Notes under the pieces: model-generated | Database searches by the model: none | Seen by the model: only the letters and a program-made list of their open reading frames with translations | Told to the model about the DNA's origin: nothing | Shown: in pieces, positions 1-9,230 of the stretch | How the letters are laid out: every line of letters starts with the position of its first letter | Position numbering within the stretch: the stretch's first letter is position 1 | Made by a program: the position numbers and the translations under genes | DNA from: CAZSSM01 sp964609385 | Lineage (GTDB): Bacteria > Planctomycetota > Planctomycetia > Isosphaerales > Isosphaeraceae | Reading direction: 5' to 3' | DNA length: 64,000 nt | Assembly (NCBI GenBank): GCA_964609385.1 | Contig: CAZSSM010000031.1 | Span: 6,742-70,741, forward strand

Positions 1-879
1 CCAAGGGTTCATCGGGATCAGCAGTCGATTGCGCTTCGGGTCGTAGCACATCGAGGCCGCGCTCGGGATGCCCGATGCGATGATCTCGGCAGGCTGTCCG
101 GGCCGAATCCGTGAGACAGTCCCGATGCGTACGCTGCTCACGTACTTCGTGCCGTCTTCCAGGATGACGAGGCCGTCATTGCCGGCATCGACGGTGTTCT
201 CGGTCTTCAGAAGCTCTCCATCGGGCGAAAACGTGAGCACAGCGGTGTCACCGATGTTGACGACAACGACGTTCCCATCGTTGTCGAACGCGACACCGTT
301 GGGGGCATTCAGCGGTGCGCCGTCGACGATTACGCTCGCATCGCCATTCGGTTGAATCCGATAGAGGCGCCAGGGATTTCGCGTCTGCGACGCGTAGATC
401 GTGCCGTCTTTGGCGACCGCGATATCGTTCAAGAACACCGCATCCTCGACCTCGATGCTGTCGAGCGGTTTGCCCGTTTCCATGTCGAACGAGCGGATGA
501 CATTGATATCGGCGACGTACAGGCGCTCGTTAACGATGTCGCTGCCGAGCGGATGGTTGAGTGTAAGTCCGTTTCTGTTGACGCCGATCCACTTCAGCGT
601 GTGCGCCGTGCCGTCGGGATTGACGAGTGAGACATAGCCGTCGTTCGGGATGATGTTTTCGCTGATCCCTGCGTTGATGACGACATAGAGGTCGCGCTTG
701 ACGTCGTAGGAGATGCTCTCGGCGAAGCGGAATCCTCCGTAGGTCCGAGCGTTCGGGGACATGTTGAGCGGCTCGCCGGCTCGAAACGGCGCATCGCTCG
801 AATCTTGAGCATGGGCTGGAGCCAGAGTGGTCAAGGCCGTCACGAAGAGGGCCGTTCGAAGAGCGAAGGACAGGGACAT
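1..879 (-). CDS. Secreted SMP-30/gluconolactonase-like beta-propeller protein (3' end outside window)
   Basis: The frame is open from an ATG at 879 to the first base of the window, so at least 293 residues are present and the C-terminus is missing. Residues 1 to about 24 form a signal peptide (hydrophobic core, Ala-His-Ala before the likely cut), so the product should be exported. The rest has propeller-like repeats such as LNDIAVAKDGTIYAS and PNGVAFDNDGNVVVVN, typical of the SMP-30/gluconolactonase/NHL superfamily; substrates of such proteins cannot be predicted from sequence. An AGGAG Shine-Dalgarno about 6 bases upstream supports the start. The gene diverges from mutS2 across about 500 bases. 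Confidence 0.75.
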   Translation of the reverse strand, partial: MSLSFALRTALFVTALTTLAPAHAQDSSDAPFRAGEPLNMSPNARTYGGFRFAESISYDVKRDLYVVINAGISENIIPNDGYVSLVNPDGTAHTLKWIGVNRNGLTLNHPLGSDIVNERLYVADINVIRSFDMETGKPLDSIEVEDAVFLNDIAVAKDGTIYASQTRNPWRLYRIQPNGDASVIVDGAPLNAPNGVAFDNDGNVVVVNIGDTAVLTFSPDGELLKTENTVDAGNDGLVILEDGTKYVSSVRIGTVSRIRPGQPAEIIASGIPSAASMCYDPKRNRLLIPMNPW

Positions 880-1384
880 GGGAGACTCCTAAGCGTGGAA
901 TGTTGCAAACCCCTTGGCAAGGGACGATCTTCATGAACTCCCAACACTATGCAGGCCGCGTTCTCTCCTCGTCAACGCCCTGGACCGTTCTCTTGGCACC
1001 CATCCAAGCCAACGCCAACCACCGAATTATTTGCGTCATATCCCCATTTCATCCGGAACCACTGGAAATTGAAGACCACTGGGTCAACGCGGTCGAACAT
1101 AGGCTGACCAGCCGATTCTCTAGAGGAGGTCACCGTCCTTGGGACCTCAAGCCTCGCCAATGGCCTGGTCATGAGGGAGAGGAGGCGTTGATCGGCAATC
1201 GGGCTACAATAACGTTGCCTGGTGTAGGTCGACATCGGTTCCTTTCACGCCGCCGATCCGGAGATCGGCGAACGTGAAAACCGCGCTGGATGTCTGATCC
1301 GATATCGCGCGGCCAGTTGGACCTGATGGGCCGCTGGGCGCTTGGACTCTCTCCCGATCTCTCATCCGGAACCGAATTGACTCC
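880..1384. other. Divergent intergenic region, exported propeller gene / mutS2
   Basis: About 505 bases between two divergent genes. Small open frames here have no recognisable protein features or good ribosome binding sites and are not called. The only clear structure is the inverted repeat at 1243-1279. Promoters for both genes should lie here, but none can be read with confidence. Confidence 0.5.
1243..1279. repeat. Inverted repeat (hairpin) upstream of mutS2
   Basis: Arms TTTCACG + CGCCGATC and GATCGGCG + CGTGAAA pair around a CGGA loop, with a small 1x2 bulge. That gives a 15-bp stem about 105 bases before the mutS2 start. There is no T-tract. It could be an operator or a 5'-UTR structure. 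Confidence 0.5.
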
Positions 1385-3496
1385 ATGGACTCCCATTCGC
1401 TCGGTCTGCTCGAGTTCCAGACGATCCGCGAGATCGTGGCCGGTTACGCCTCCAGCGCGTTGGGCAAGCAGCGTGCGCTCGATCTGACACCGCAACGCGA
1501 CCTGCGGACGATCCGCGATTGGCAGAGTCAGACCAGTGAGATGGCCGAGGCGTTGGCCGCCGGCTTGGCGCCGCCGTTCGGCGGCTTGACCGATGTGCGC
1601 GGCCTGGTCAAGCGCGCAGGGGCTGGCGCGGCGCTCGATGCCGAGGAACTCGCCGAGGTCGTTGAGAGCGTTCGCGCCATCGGCGAGCTGGACCGTTGGC
1701 TAGCTCGAATCGGGGAGCAGTTCCCGAGGATCGGCGGTCTCCGGATGACCGTCGGCGACTTTTCCAGCCTGGCCAACGAAATTGAAGGCTGCATCGACAG
1801 TCGGGGGATCGTGCTGGACACGGCCAGCCGACGCCTGGCCGGCATCCGCGCTGAGATCGCCTCGACCGAAGAGCGGATCCGCGAAACGCTTCGTCAGATG
1901 CTCCGCTCAGCCGAGGTCCGCCGCTGCCTGCGCTACCCCAACTTCACCACCGTCGGCCACCACTATGTGCTGCCGGTCTCCAAGGATTATCGGGGCGAGA
2001 TCCAAGGCGCAGTGCACCGGACCAGCTCCACCAACGAGACCGTCTTCATCGAGCCTCAGGCCATCGCCGAGCATTCAGCGCGACTCTCGTTCCTCCGCTC
2101 CAAGGAACAGAAGGAGATCAAGCGGATCCTCCGATGGCTCAGCGGACAGGTCGGTCGGGTCTCGGCCTCGTTGCTGGTGACCCTCGAGACGCTCGGCGAA
2201 CTCGACCTGATCCACGCCCGGGGTCGTTACAGTCTCGACTATCAGATGGCTCCACCGGACTTCAATCGGGCCGGTCAGGTCTATCTGACCCGCGCCCGGC
2301 ACCCGATCTTGGAACACTTGATCCGTCGACGGCTGGCCGAGCGTGAGGAGATGGCGACCCCACGCACCGACGAAAACGCCTCGCGCACCAACGACGACGC
2401 ACCGGTCACGACCGAGCTGCCCCAACCCGCCTTGGAAGGCCCCGAGCACGTCATCCCGATCGATCTACACCTGGGCTTCGAGTTCCGGCTGATGGTTATC
2501 ACCGGACCCAACACTGGCGGCAAGACGGTCGCTCTGAAAACCTTGGCGCTATTGGCTGTCATGGCTCAGTCGGGCCTGCATATCACCGCCGGGCAGGGCT
2601 CAAAGCTGCCGATCTTCGACCAGATCTACTGCGACATCGGCGATGAGCAGAGCCTCCAGCAGTCGCTGTCGACCTTTTCCTCGCACATCCGGCGGATTTC
2701 GGAGATCTTGGGCAAGGCGAGCGAGAAGTCTCTGGTGCTCTTCGATGAGCTGGGCGCGGGCACCGACCCGGCTGAAGGTGCCGCCCTGGGCCGCGCGATC
2801 CTCGACGAACTCGATTCGATCGGCTGTTTGGCCATCGTCACCACACACATCGGTGACCTGAAGACCTATCCGCTAGCCAACCCACGCGCCACCAATGCAG
2901 CCGTTGAGTTCGACGACGAGACGCTGCGACCGCTGTATACGTTGCGGATCGGCGACATCGGCCGATCCAACGCCCTGAAGATCGCGCGTCGGCTCCAGTT
3001 GGCCGACCATCTCATCGACCGCGCGGGCAACTATCTGGAGCAGTCGCGGGGCCAGGATCTTCCCGAATGGGAAATCCTAACCAACTTGCGCCGCGAGGCC
3101 GAGGAGGCCAAGCAGAAGGCCCTGGACCTTCAGGCCGAGGCTGAGCGGACCCTCGACTCTTATCGCCAGAAACTGGCCGACCTACAGAAGCAAAGCGAGC
3201 GCGACCAACGTTTGGTCGAGGCCCGCGAGCGGCTCAAGGCCGGCGACCGCGTCGTCGTCGAGCGGTTCGGCTACGACCGACCCGGCCGCGTCGTCAAACT
3301 CAACCCCAAGAAGCGGATCGCCGTCGTCGCCGTCGGCGCGATGCAGTGGGACGTTCCGCTCGACGAGGTCATTCCCCAGGTCCTCAACGACCCGACTACC
3401 GTCGAGTCCGAAGCCCAGGCCAAGGCCAAACAAAAGGGGACGCTCGCCGCCACGTCCGCCAAGGGCAAGGCCCGACGCCTCGACGAATTCGAGTGA
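1385..3496 (+). CDS. mutS2: MutS2-family ATPase lacking the C-terminal Smr domain
   Basis: 703 residues. The N-terminus (LEFQTIREIVAGYASS) and the core/clamp region match MutS2. Walker A is GPNTGGKT at about 374-381 and Walker B LVLFDE at about 450-455, followed by GAGTDPAEGAALG. A Lys/Glu-rich coiled coil follows at about 540-615, then a KOW-like beta domain (GDRVVVERFGYDRPGRVVKL). Family members suppress homologous recombination and act in ribosome rescue. They usually run to about 780 residues and end in an Smr nuclease domain; here the protein stops after a short basic tail, so the Smr domain is absent. An Asp/Thr-rich insert of about 40 residues (317-355) precedes the ATPase domain. Confidence 0.93.
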   Translation: MDSHSLGLLEFQTIREIVAGYASSALGKQRALDLTPQRDLRTIRDWQSQTSEMAEALAAGLAPPFGGLTDVRGLVKRAGAGAALDAEELAEVVESVRAIGELDRWLARIGEQFPRIGGLRMTVGDFSSLANEIEGCIDSRGIVLDTASRRLAGIRAEIASTEERIRETLRQMLRSAEVRRCLRYPNFTTVGHHYVLPVSKDYRGEIQGAVHRTSSTNETVFIEPQAIAEHSARLSFLRSKEQKEIKRILRWLSGQVGRVSASLLVTLETLGELDLIHARGRYSLDYQMAPPDFNRAGQVYLTRARHPILEHLIRRRLAEREEMATPRTDENASRTNDDAPVTTELPQPALEGPEHVIPIDLHLGFEFRLMVITGPNTGGKTVALKTLALLAVMAQSGLHITAGQGSKLPIFDQIYCDIGDEQSLQQSLSTFSSHIRRISEILGKASEKSLVLFDELGAGTDPAEGAALGRAILDELDSIGCLAIVTTHIGDLKTYPLANPRATNAAVEFDDETLRPLYTLRIGDIGRSNALKIARRLQLADHLIDRAGNYLEQSRGQDLPEWEILTNLRREAEEAKQKALDLQAEAERTLDSYRQKLADLQKQSERDQRLVEARERLKAGDRVVVERFGYDRPGRVVKLNPKKRIAVVAVGAMQWDVPLDEVIPQVLNDPTTVESEAQAKAKQKGTLAATSAKGKARRLDEFE

Positions 3497-3629
3497 GCCG
3501 GATTCATCGGGATCGGCCGATCCACCCGCGGCGGTCGTGTTGCTCGACGTCGGCCGATCGCGCATGATGCGTGGACCCGGATCCGCGTCCGATCCCCTCA
3601 CGCGCCCCAATCCGCTCGGGAGGACTACC

Positions 3630-4394
3630 ATGAGCACGACGAACCGGGTCGAGACGACTCCCCAGGTCATCTATCCCGATTCCGACGGCGAGCCGATGGC
3701 CGACAACTCCCTCCAATTCCGCTGGATCGTCACCGTCAAGGAGGGCCTCGAGGCGCAGTTCCGCGATCGGCCCGATGTTTTCGTCGCCGGCGACATGCTC
3801 TGGTATCCGGTCGAGGGAGACAACACGATCCGCCGCGCCCCCGACGCCATGGTCATCTTCGGCAGGCCCAAGGGGGATCGCGGCTCCTACATCCAACATT
3901 TGGAAGACGGCATCGCGCCCCAAGTCGTCTTCGAGATCCTCTCGCCCAACAACACACCCGCGGAGATGCAGCAGAAACGCGATTTCTATCAGCGATATGG
4001 TGTCGAGGAATATTACCAGTACGATCCCGAACCCGACCACCCGCACCTCCGAGGCTGGATCCGCCGCGACGAGGCCCTGGAGCCGATCGCTCAAATGAAC
4101 GGCTGGGTCAGTCCGCGTCTGGATGTCACATTCGATCTGGTCGGCTGCGACCTTGTGATGGTTCGTCCCGATGGACGACGCATCCTCTCATATCAGGAGA
4201 CGGATCTCGAGCGAATCCGGGAACATCAACGCGCCGAGCAGGCCGACCAACATGCCGAGCAGGCCGACCAACGTGCTGAGCAGGCCGACCAACGTGCTGA
4301 GCAGGCCGACCAACGTGCTGAGCAGGAGCGTCAGCGTGCTGAACGCCTGGCCGAACAGCTCCGGCAGCTCGGGATCGACCCCGAGTCCCTCTGA
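3630..4394 (+). CDS. Uma2 family (PD-(D/E)XK fold) protein with repeat-rich coiled-coil tail
   Basis: 254 residues from the ATG at 3630, preceded by GGGAGGA. The open frame extends further upstream, but that part is not protein-like. The pattern (RRAPDAMVIFG, then PQVVFEILSPNN, then KRDFYQRYGVEEYYQYDP) is that of the Uma2/DUF820 family, a restriction-endonuclease-like fold. The Asp of PDAMV and the Glu of VFEILS are the expected metal-site residues. This family is strongly expanded in cyanobacteria and planctomycetes and its function is not established. The last 55 residues are a highly charged helix built on tandem seven-residue units (RAEQADQ). It lies downstream of mutS2 after a 133-base gap. 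Confidence 0.85.
   Translation: MSTTNRVETTPQVIYPDSDGEPMADNSLQFRWIVTVKEGLEAQFRDRPDVFVAGDMLWYPVEGDNTIRRAPDAMVIFGRPKGDRGSYIQHLEDGIAPQVVFEILSPNNTPAEMQQKRDFYQRYGVEEYYQYDPEPDHPHLRGWIRRDEALEPIAQMNGWVSPRLDVTFDLVGCDLVMVRPDGRRILSYQETDLERIREHQRAEQADQHAEQADQRAEQADQRAEQADQRAEQERQRAERLAEQLRQLGIDPESL
4227..4331 (+). repeat. 21-bp tandem repeat inside the Uma2-family gene
   Basis: Five 21-bp units starting at 4227, 4248, 4269, 4290 and 4311. Units three and four are identical and the last is degenerate. Each encodes a seven-residue Ala/Glu/Gln/Asp heptad, so copy-number change would lengthen the C-terminal helix without shifting frame. Confidence 0.9.
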
Positions 4395-4432
4395 CCAACC
4401 TGGACACGAACGAGCGAACCGGTTGTCGTTCG

Positions 4433-4454
4433 GGAGACCCTAGGTAGGGCCTCC
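4433..4454. terminator. Likely bidirectional terminator hairpin
   Basis: Between the convergent ends of the Uma2 gene (4394) and glgB (4467). The arms GGAGaCCCTA and TAGGGcCTCC pair around a GG loop with one A/C mismatch. The plus-strand flank TTCT is weakly T-rich. Confidence 0.55.
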
Positions 4455-4466
4455 TTCTCCTCGAGT

Positions 4467-6698
4467 TCAGGAGACCGTCGCGTCACGCTTGAGCATGATC
4501 GTGGCCAGCGGCGGGATCGTCAGTTGAAGGTGGCAGGGCCGCCCGTTATGCGGTTCGGGCACCGTCCAGCGCCCGCCCGAATTGCCCACGTCGGCTCCGC
4601 CGTAGTAACGTGAATCGGTGTTAAGGATCTCGTGGTAAAAGCCCGCCTTGGGCACTGCGATCCGGTAGTTCTCCCGAGGCACCGGCGTGAAGTTGCTGAC
4701 CACGATTACCGAATCCTCGGGATCCTCAGCGCGTCGGAGGAACGCCACGACGCTGTTCTCCCAGTCCTGCAACTCGAGCCACTCGAAGCCCTGCCATTCG
4801 AAGTCGACCTGGTGCAAGGCCGGCTCGCGGCGATAGAGCTGATTGAGATCTGCTATAAGGTTATAGATACCCTGATGCGAATCGTAATTCAGCAGTTCCC
4901 ACTCGACGCTTTCCGCAGCCCGCCACTCGTTCCATTGAGCCACCTCAGCCCCTTGGAAGAGCAATTTCTTACCCGGATGCCCGTACATGTAGCCGTAGAG
5001 CAGTCGGAGATTGGCGAACTGCTGCCAGTAGTCGCCGGGCATCTTCGAGAGCAAAGCGCCCTTGCCGTGGACGACTTCATCATGGGAAAGCGGCAGCAGG
5101 AAGTTCTCCGTAAAGGCGTAGATCAAGCTGAAAGTCAGCTTGCCGTGCTCGTACTTGCGGAAGACCGGGTCCTTAACGACATACTCCAGCGTATCGTTCA
5201 TCCAGCCCATGTTCCACTTGAGGCTGAAGCCGAGTCCGCCCAGATAGGTCGGCCGCGAGACGCCGCCCCAGGAGGTCGATTCCTCAGCGACGGTCAAGAC
5301 TCCGGGATGCCGCTGGTGGACGACTTCGTTCATCCGCTTGAGGAAGGCGATCGCCTCCAGGTTTTCGTTGCCCCCGTAGATGTTGGGAAGCCACTCGCCA
5401 TCCTCGCGCGAGTAGTCCAGGTAGAGCATCGAGGCGACCGCGTCGACGCGGAGTCCGTCGATGTGATATTTGTCTAGCCAGAACAGGGCGTTGCCCAGCA
5501 GGTAGTTGGCCACCTCGGTCCGGCCGTAATTGTAGATCTTGGTTCCCCAGTCGCGGTGCTCGCCCAGGCGCGGATCCTCGTGCTCGTACAGGTGGGTGCC
5601 GTCGAAGAAGCCCAGCCCATGGATGTCTCGTGGGAAGTGGGCCGGTACCCAGTCGACCAGCACGCCATAGCCATGACGGTGCAGCTTGTCGACGAAGTAG
5701 GCAAAGTCGTCGGGCGTGCCGAACCGGGAGGTTGGCGCGAACAAGCCGACCGGCTGATAACCCCAGCTACCATCGAAGGGGTGCTCCGAGATCGGAAGCA
5801 GCTCGATGTGCGTGAAGTGAGTCGCGTCGAGGTGCTCGACCAACTGATCGGCCAGTTCGCGGTAGGTGAGGAACCCATGATCGCGCTCCCAATCCCGCTT
5901 CCAGGAGCCGAGGTGCACCTCGTAGACGGAGAGCGGCCGGTCCAACCCCTGTGTTTGAGCCCGCTCGGCCATCCAGTCGGAATCTTGCCAGGTGAACCCG
6001 TTGATGTCCCAGACGATCGAGGCCGTGCCCGGACGAAGTTCAGCGTAGAACCCGTAGGGATCGGCCTTGGAGACTAGGTAACTGTTGTGACGGCTCTTGA
6101 TTTCATATTTGTACAGCTCTCCCTCGCCCAGTTCGGGGACGAAGATCTCCCAGAATCCGGTGGGAATGCAGCGCCGCATCATATGGCGTCGGCCGTCCCA
6201 GCGGTTGAAGTTCCCCACCACGCTGACCCGAAGCGCGTTGGGGGCCCAGACGGCGAAGTGGACCCCACGGACCCCCTCATGCTCGATGATGTGGGCCCCG
6301 AGCCGCTCGTAGTTCTCGTAGTGCGTCCCCTCGTTGAGCAGGTGCAGGTCGAACTCGGTCAGGACCGGGCGGAACCGATAGGGATCCTCCACGGTCACCT
6401 CGCTCCCTTCGGCATCAACGTAGTGAAGCTGGTAGGGGCCCGGATCGTCGAGGCCCTCGACAGTCACCTCGAAGATGCCGTCAGGATGAACGCGGTCCAT
6501 CGTCAGGCGTTCCGAGCCAAGTCCGACAGCCGCCTGAGCCGCTTCGGGCAGGAAGGCACGGACGCTGGTCGCGCGACGGCCATCGACCTCCACGACTTGC
6601 CGTCCCAGGACCGAAAACGGATCGCCGTGATCCCCATGGATCAACACGTTGATATCGTCCTGGGAGATCGTCGGACCCTTCAGGTACGTCGATGCCAT
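4467..6698 (-). CDS. glgB: 1,4-alpha-glucan branching enzyme
   Basis: 743 residues. It transfers alpha-1,4 segments to make alpha-1,6 branches in glycogen. An N-terminal branching-enzyme beta domain and a CBM48-like domain (FAVWAPNALRVSVVGNFNRW) precede a GH13 barrel. Barrel motifs are VDWVPAHFPRD, DGLRVDAVASMLY (nucleophile Asp of RVDA), VAEESTSWGGV (acid/base Glu) and LPLSHDEVVHGKGAL. The beta-sandwich C-terminal domain is complete. The ATG at 6698 is preferred because AAGGTGG lies 8 bases upstream; an in-frame GTG at 6710 is the alternative. It belongs with malQ and treY in the local alpha-glucan gene group. Confidence 0.96.
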   Translation of the reverse strand: MASTYLKGPTISQDDINVLIHGDHGDPFSVLGRQVVEVDGRRATSVRAFLPEAAQAAVGLGSERLTMDRVHPDGIFEVTVEGLDDPGPYQLHYVDAEGSEVTVEDPYRFRPVLTEFDLHLLNEGTHYENYERLGAHIIEHEGVRGVHFAVWAPNALRVSVVGNFNRWDGRRHMMRRCIPTGFWEIFVPELGEGELYKYEIKSRHNSYLVSKADPYGFYAELRPGTASIVWDINGFTWQDSDWMAERAQTQGLDRPLSVYEVHLGSWKRDWERDHGFLTYRELADQLVEHLDATHFTHIELLPISEHPFDGSWGYQPVGLFAPTSRFGTPDDFAYFVDKLHRHGYGVLVDWVPAHFPRDIHGLGFFDGTHLYEHEDPRLGEHRDWGTKIYNYGRTEVANYLLGNALFWLDKYHIDGLRVDAVASMLYLDYSREDGEWLPNIYGGNENLEAIAFLKRMNEVVHQRHPGVLTVAEESTSWGGVSRPTYLGGLGFSLKWNMGWMNDTLEYVVKDPVFRKYEHGKLTFSLIYAFTENFLLPLSHDEVVHGKGALLSKMPGDYWQQFANLRLLYGYMYGHPGKKLLFQGAEVAQWNEWRAAESVEWELLNYDSHQGIYNLIADLNQLYRREPALHQVDFEWQGFEWLELQDWENSVVAFLRRAEDPEDSVIVVSNFTPVPRENYRIAVPKAGFYHEILNTDSRYYGGADVGNSGGRWTVPEPHNGRPCHLQLTIPPLATIMLKRDATVS

Positions 6699-6984
6699 CG
6701 GCGCGGCCACCTTTCGTTGATTCGCGAAGCTAGGGTCTCTGCGGAGTACACAATGTCTGCGGCGAGCCTCCGCCGTCTTTGATACTCCGTCGCGGGCCCA
6801 GTCGAGCCTTGCGCCAGCCTAGTGATCCCCGTCACCGGGTTCAACAGGAGCCGACGACGAGCGGGGACAGACTCCGCGGCCGTGCCCTCGAAATCCGAAG
6901 GGTCCGGCTTGCGACCCTGACCTTCAACGTCGTAACCTCGACCGACCTATCCGTTCTGTCGATCTTCTAAACACTGCGAAGATC

Positions 6985-7797
6985 ATGCCATACTTCGAGT
7001 CCGACCGCGTCCGCCTTCACTTCGAGGACCACGGCCAGGGCGATCCGTTGGTGATCCTGCCCGGCGTCGGGGGCGACCATCGCGCTTATGCCATGACCGC
7101 CCGCCAACTCTCCCGGCGTCGACGGGTCGTGATCCTCGACCCACGCGACGCCGGACGCTCCCAGCGGTCCGACGACGGGTATACCACCGATGACCTAGCT
7201 CGGGATCTCCGTGAGTGGTCTGCCTGGCTGGGCCTGGAGCGGTTCGACCTGTTCGGCCATTCGTTGGGCGGTCTGATCGCCCAGGTCGTCGCCGTTGAAT
7301 CGCCCGAGCTGGTTCGGACCCTGATCCTCTGCTCGACCCATCCCGGGGCGACTCCTTGGCGACGCGCCGTGCTCCAGAGCTGGATCACGATGCGGTCGCA
7401 TCTCGACCCCAAAGCCTTCACTGAGGCCGTGTTGCCCTGGCTGGTCGCCCCCAGCTATTTCGCGACCAACCCCGAACAGATCGACGGTCTGATCCGGTTC
7501 GCCGAGAAGTCCCCCGATCCCCAGGACGCCGCGGCCTACACCCGACAGGCCCGGGCCGCGTTGGAACACCGCGACGACCGCGACCTGGCGGCCATCACCG
7601 CGAGGACCCTGGTCCTCTCGGGACGCGATGACCTAGTCAACCCGCCCGAAGTCGCCAACGAACTGGCCGGGCGGATCCCCGGGGCCGAACTCCGACTGCT
7701 CGACGGCGTCGGCCACCTGCCCCACGTCGAAGCCGGACCCCGCTTCCGAGCCGCCCTCGAGGAGTTCCTCGATGCGACCGGAAAGGCCCCATCATGA
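6985..7797 (+). CDS. Alpha/beta-fold hydrolase
   Basis: 270 residues. The nucleophile elbow is GHSLGG (Ser93), the acid is an Asp in LSGRDDLV (about 215), and the catalytic His is in GVGHLPH (His244). An oxyanion-hole stretch ILPGVGGDHRAY lies near residue 25. It resembles the 3-oxoadipate enol-lactonase/haloperoxidase-like group of small soluble hydrolases, but the substrate cannot be assigned. Its stop overlaps the next start (ATGA at 7794-7797), so the two genes are probably translationally coupled. Confidence 0.9.
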   Translation: MPYFESDRVRLHFEDHGQGDPLVILPGVGGDHRAYAMTARQLSRRRRVVILDPRDAGRSQRSDDGYTTDDLARDLREWSAWLGLERFDLFGHSLGGLIAQVVAVESPELVRTLILCSTHPGATPWRRAVLQSWITMRSHLDPKAFTEAVLPWLVAPSYFATNPEQIDGLIRFAEKSPDPQDAAAYTRQARAALEHRDDRDLAAITARTLVLSGRDDLVNPPEVANELAGRIPGAELRLLDGVGHLPHVEAGPRFRAALEEFLDATGKAPS

Positions 7798-9182
7798 CCA
7801 TCCCCGGATCGATGATCGACGCGAACGATCCCCAAAATACCCCCGCCTCCGAGGTCGATGCCTCCCTCGCGCCTGGCCTAAATCCCTCGACCGTCCCCGA
7901 AGCGCTGGTCAATCGCGGGCCACTGGCCGACCCCGCTGTGACCTACCGACGCCTCTTCGCCGGCTCGATCGCCCTGATGATCGCGACGACCGCACCGTTG
8001 TGGATCGGTTCATCGCGGTTCCCTCAAGTCCCTTTCCTGCCCTGGTTGACACCAACGCCCGCTTGGTTCGAGCCGACCACCACGGGGCTCCTGCTGCTGG
8101 GACTCGGTCTGTCCTGTTGGCGGACGTCGGCACGGATCGGACTCGGCCTGGCCTGGATCGCCCTGGCCACCTTGATCGTCGGCGATCAGCACCGGCTTCA
8201 GCCCTGGGCCTACCAATTCCTGCTGGTCGCGCCGGCCTTGGTTCTCCTGAGCGCACGCCAAGGGCTCGGGTTCGCGCGGCTCTATGTGCTGATCCTCTAC
8301 ATTCACTCGGGCCTCTCGAAGCTGGACTACGCCTTCGCCCACGAGATGGGGCCGTCGATGCTGGAGGCGTTGACCGAACCACTGGGGCTGAACCCCTCGT
8401 CGTGGTCTGAGCGTTGGCGGACTGGTCTTTGCCTGGCGATGCCGGGCGCCGAACTGCTCTTCGGGATCGGCCTGATGTTCCGTTGGACCCGGGCGATCGC
8501 CTGGATCGGTTCGATGGCGATGCATACCACGTTGATCTTAATCCTGAGCCCTCTCGGTATGGATCACAGCCCGAACGTCCTGATCTGGAACGCGAGCATG
8601 CTGCTCGGGAACCTCGTTCTGTTCCATCCTTGGACCGACCGCTGGTTCGCCTTTGAGGCGCCACAGACCGAAGATGCCTCGGACCGATTCGCGCCCGGGA
8701 TCCGGTTGATCTTCCTGGCCGCGGCGATCTTGCCGGCCTTCGAACGCGTCGGCTGGTACGATACTTGGCCGAGCATGGCTCTTTATGCTAGCCACAACGA
8801 ACGGGCCACGATCTTCGTCCATCGGGATCACCTCGACGCCTATCCGGACTGGCTTCGACGCCAGATCGCCACGAGCGATCAGGGCGTCCCGCCTTGGCAT
8901 CGGGTCGACGTGACCGCCTGGAGTCGAGCCGTCCGAGGCGCTCCGGCCTATCCCCAGGCCCGCGCGCGGTTTGGGATCGCCGAGTCCCTGGCCGCCCACT
9001 ATGGTGGCGAGCACCCGGTCCTGCTCGTCGTCGAAGGACGCGCCGACCGTTGGACCGGCGTTCGCGATCGCGAAGCGTTCCGAGGGCTTGAGGCCATCCG
9101 ACGTCAGGCCGATCGGTTCACCCTCAACGCCCGCTGCCGACGGCCACGACGCGACGCGCCCGACGCCCAAGTCGATCCGTAA
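7794..9182 (+). CDS. Polytopic membrane protein (HTTM/DoxX-like) with soluble C-terminal domain
   Basis: 462 residues. After a 50-residue hydrophilic N-terminus, roughly seven or eight hydrophobic helices follow between residues 53 and 320. One carries YIHSGLSKLDYAF, similar to a motif seen in HTTM/MauE-DoxX-type membrane proteins. The last 130 residues are soluble and basic. The start overlaps the stop of the alpha/beta hydrolase by 4 bases. The family assignment is by resemblance only; a membrane protein of unknown function is the safe call. Confidence 0.75.
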   Translation: MTIPGSMIDANDPQNTPASEVDASLAPGLNPSTVPEALVNRGPLADPAVTYRRLFAGSIALMIATTAPLWIGSSRFPQVPFLPWLTPTPAWFEPTTTGLLLLGLGLSCWRTSARIGLGLAWIALATLIVGDQHRLQPWAYQFLLVAPALVLLSARQGLGFARLYVLILYIHSGLSKLDYAFAHEMGPSMLEALTEPLGLNPSSWSERWRTGLCLAMPGAELLFGIGLMFRWTRAIAWIGSMAMHTTLILILSPLGMDHSPNVLIWNASMLLGNLVLFHPWTDRWFAFEAPQTEDASDRFAPGIRLIFLAAAILPAFERVGWYDTWPSMALYASHNERATIFVHRDHLDAYPDWLRRQIATSDQGVPPWHRVDVTAWSRAVRGAPAYPQARARFGIAESLAAHYGGEHPVLLVVEGRADRWTGVRDREAFRGLEAIRRQADRFTLNARCRRPRRDAPDAQVDP

Positions 9183-9230
9183 CCGAACCCGACATGTTCC
9201 AGCCATCGGAACCCGTTTCGAGAGCCTCCG

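Noticed and set aside
972..1235. Small minus-strand ORF between the propeller gene and mutS2
   Set aside because: No ribosome binding site, no family resemblance, composition like random GC-rich DNA.
4227..4331. CRISPR-like array
   Set aside because: The 21-bp units are contiguous without spacers and lie in frame inside a gene.
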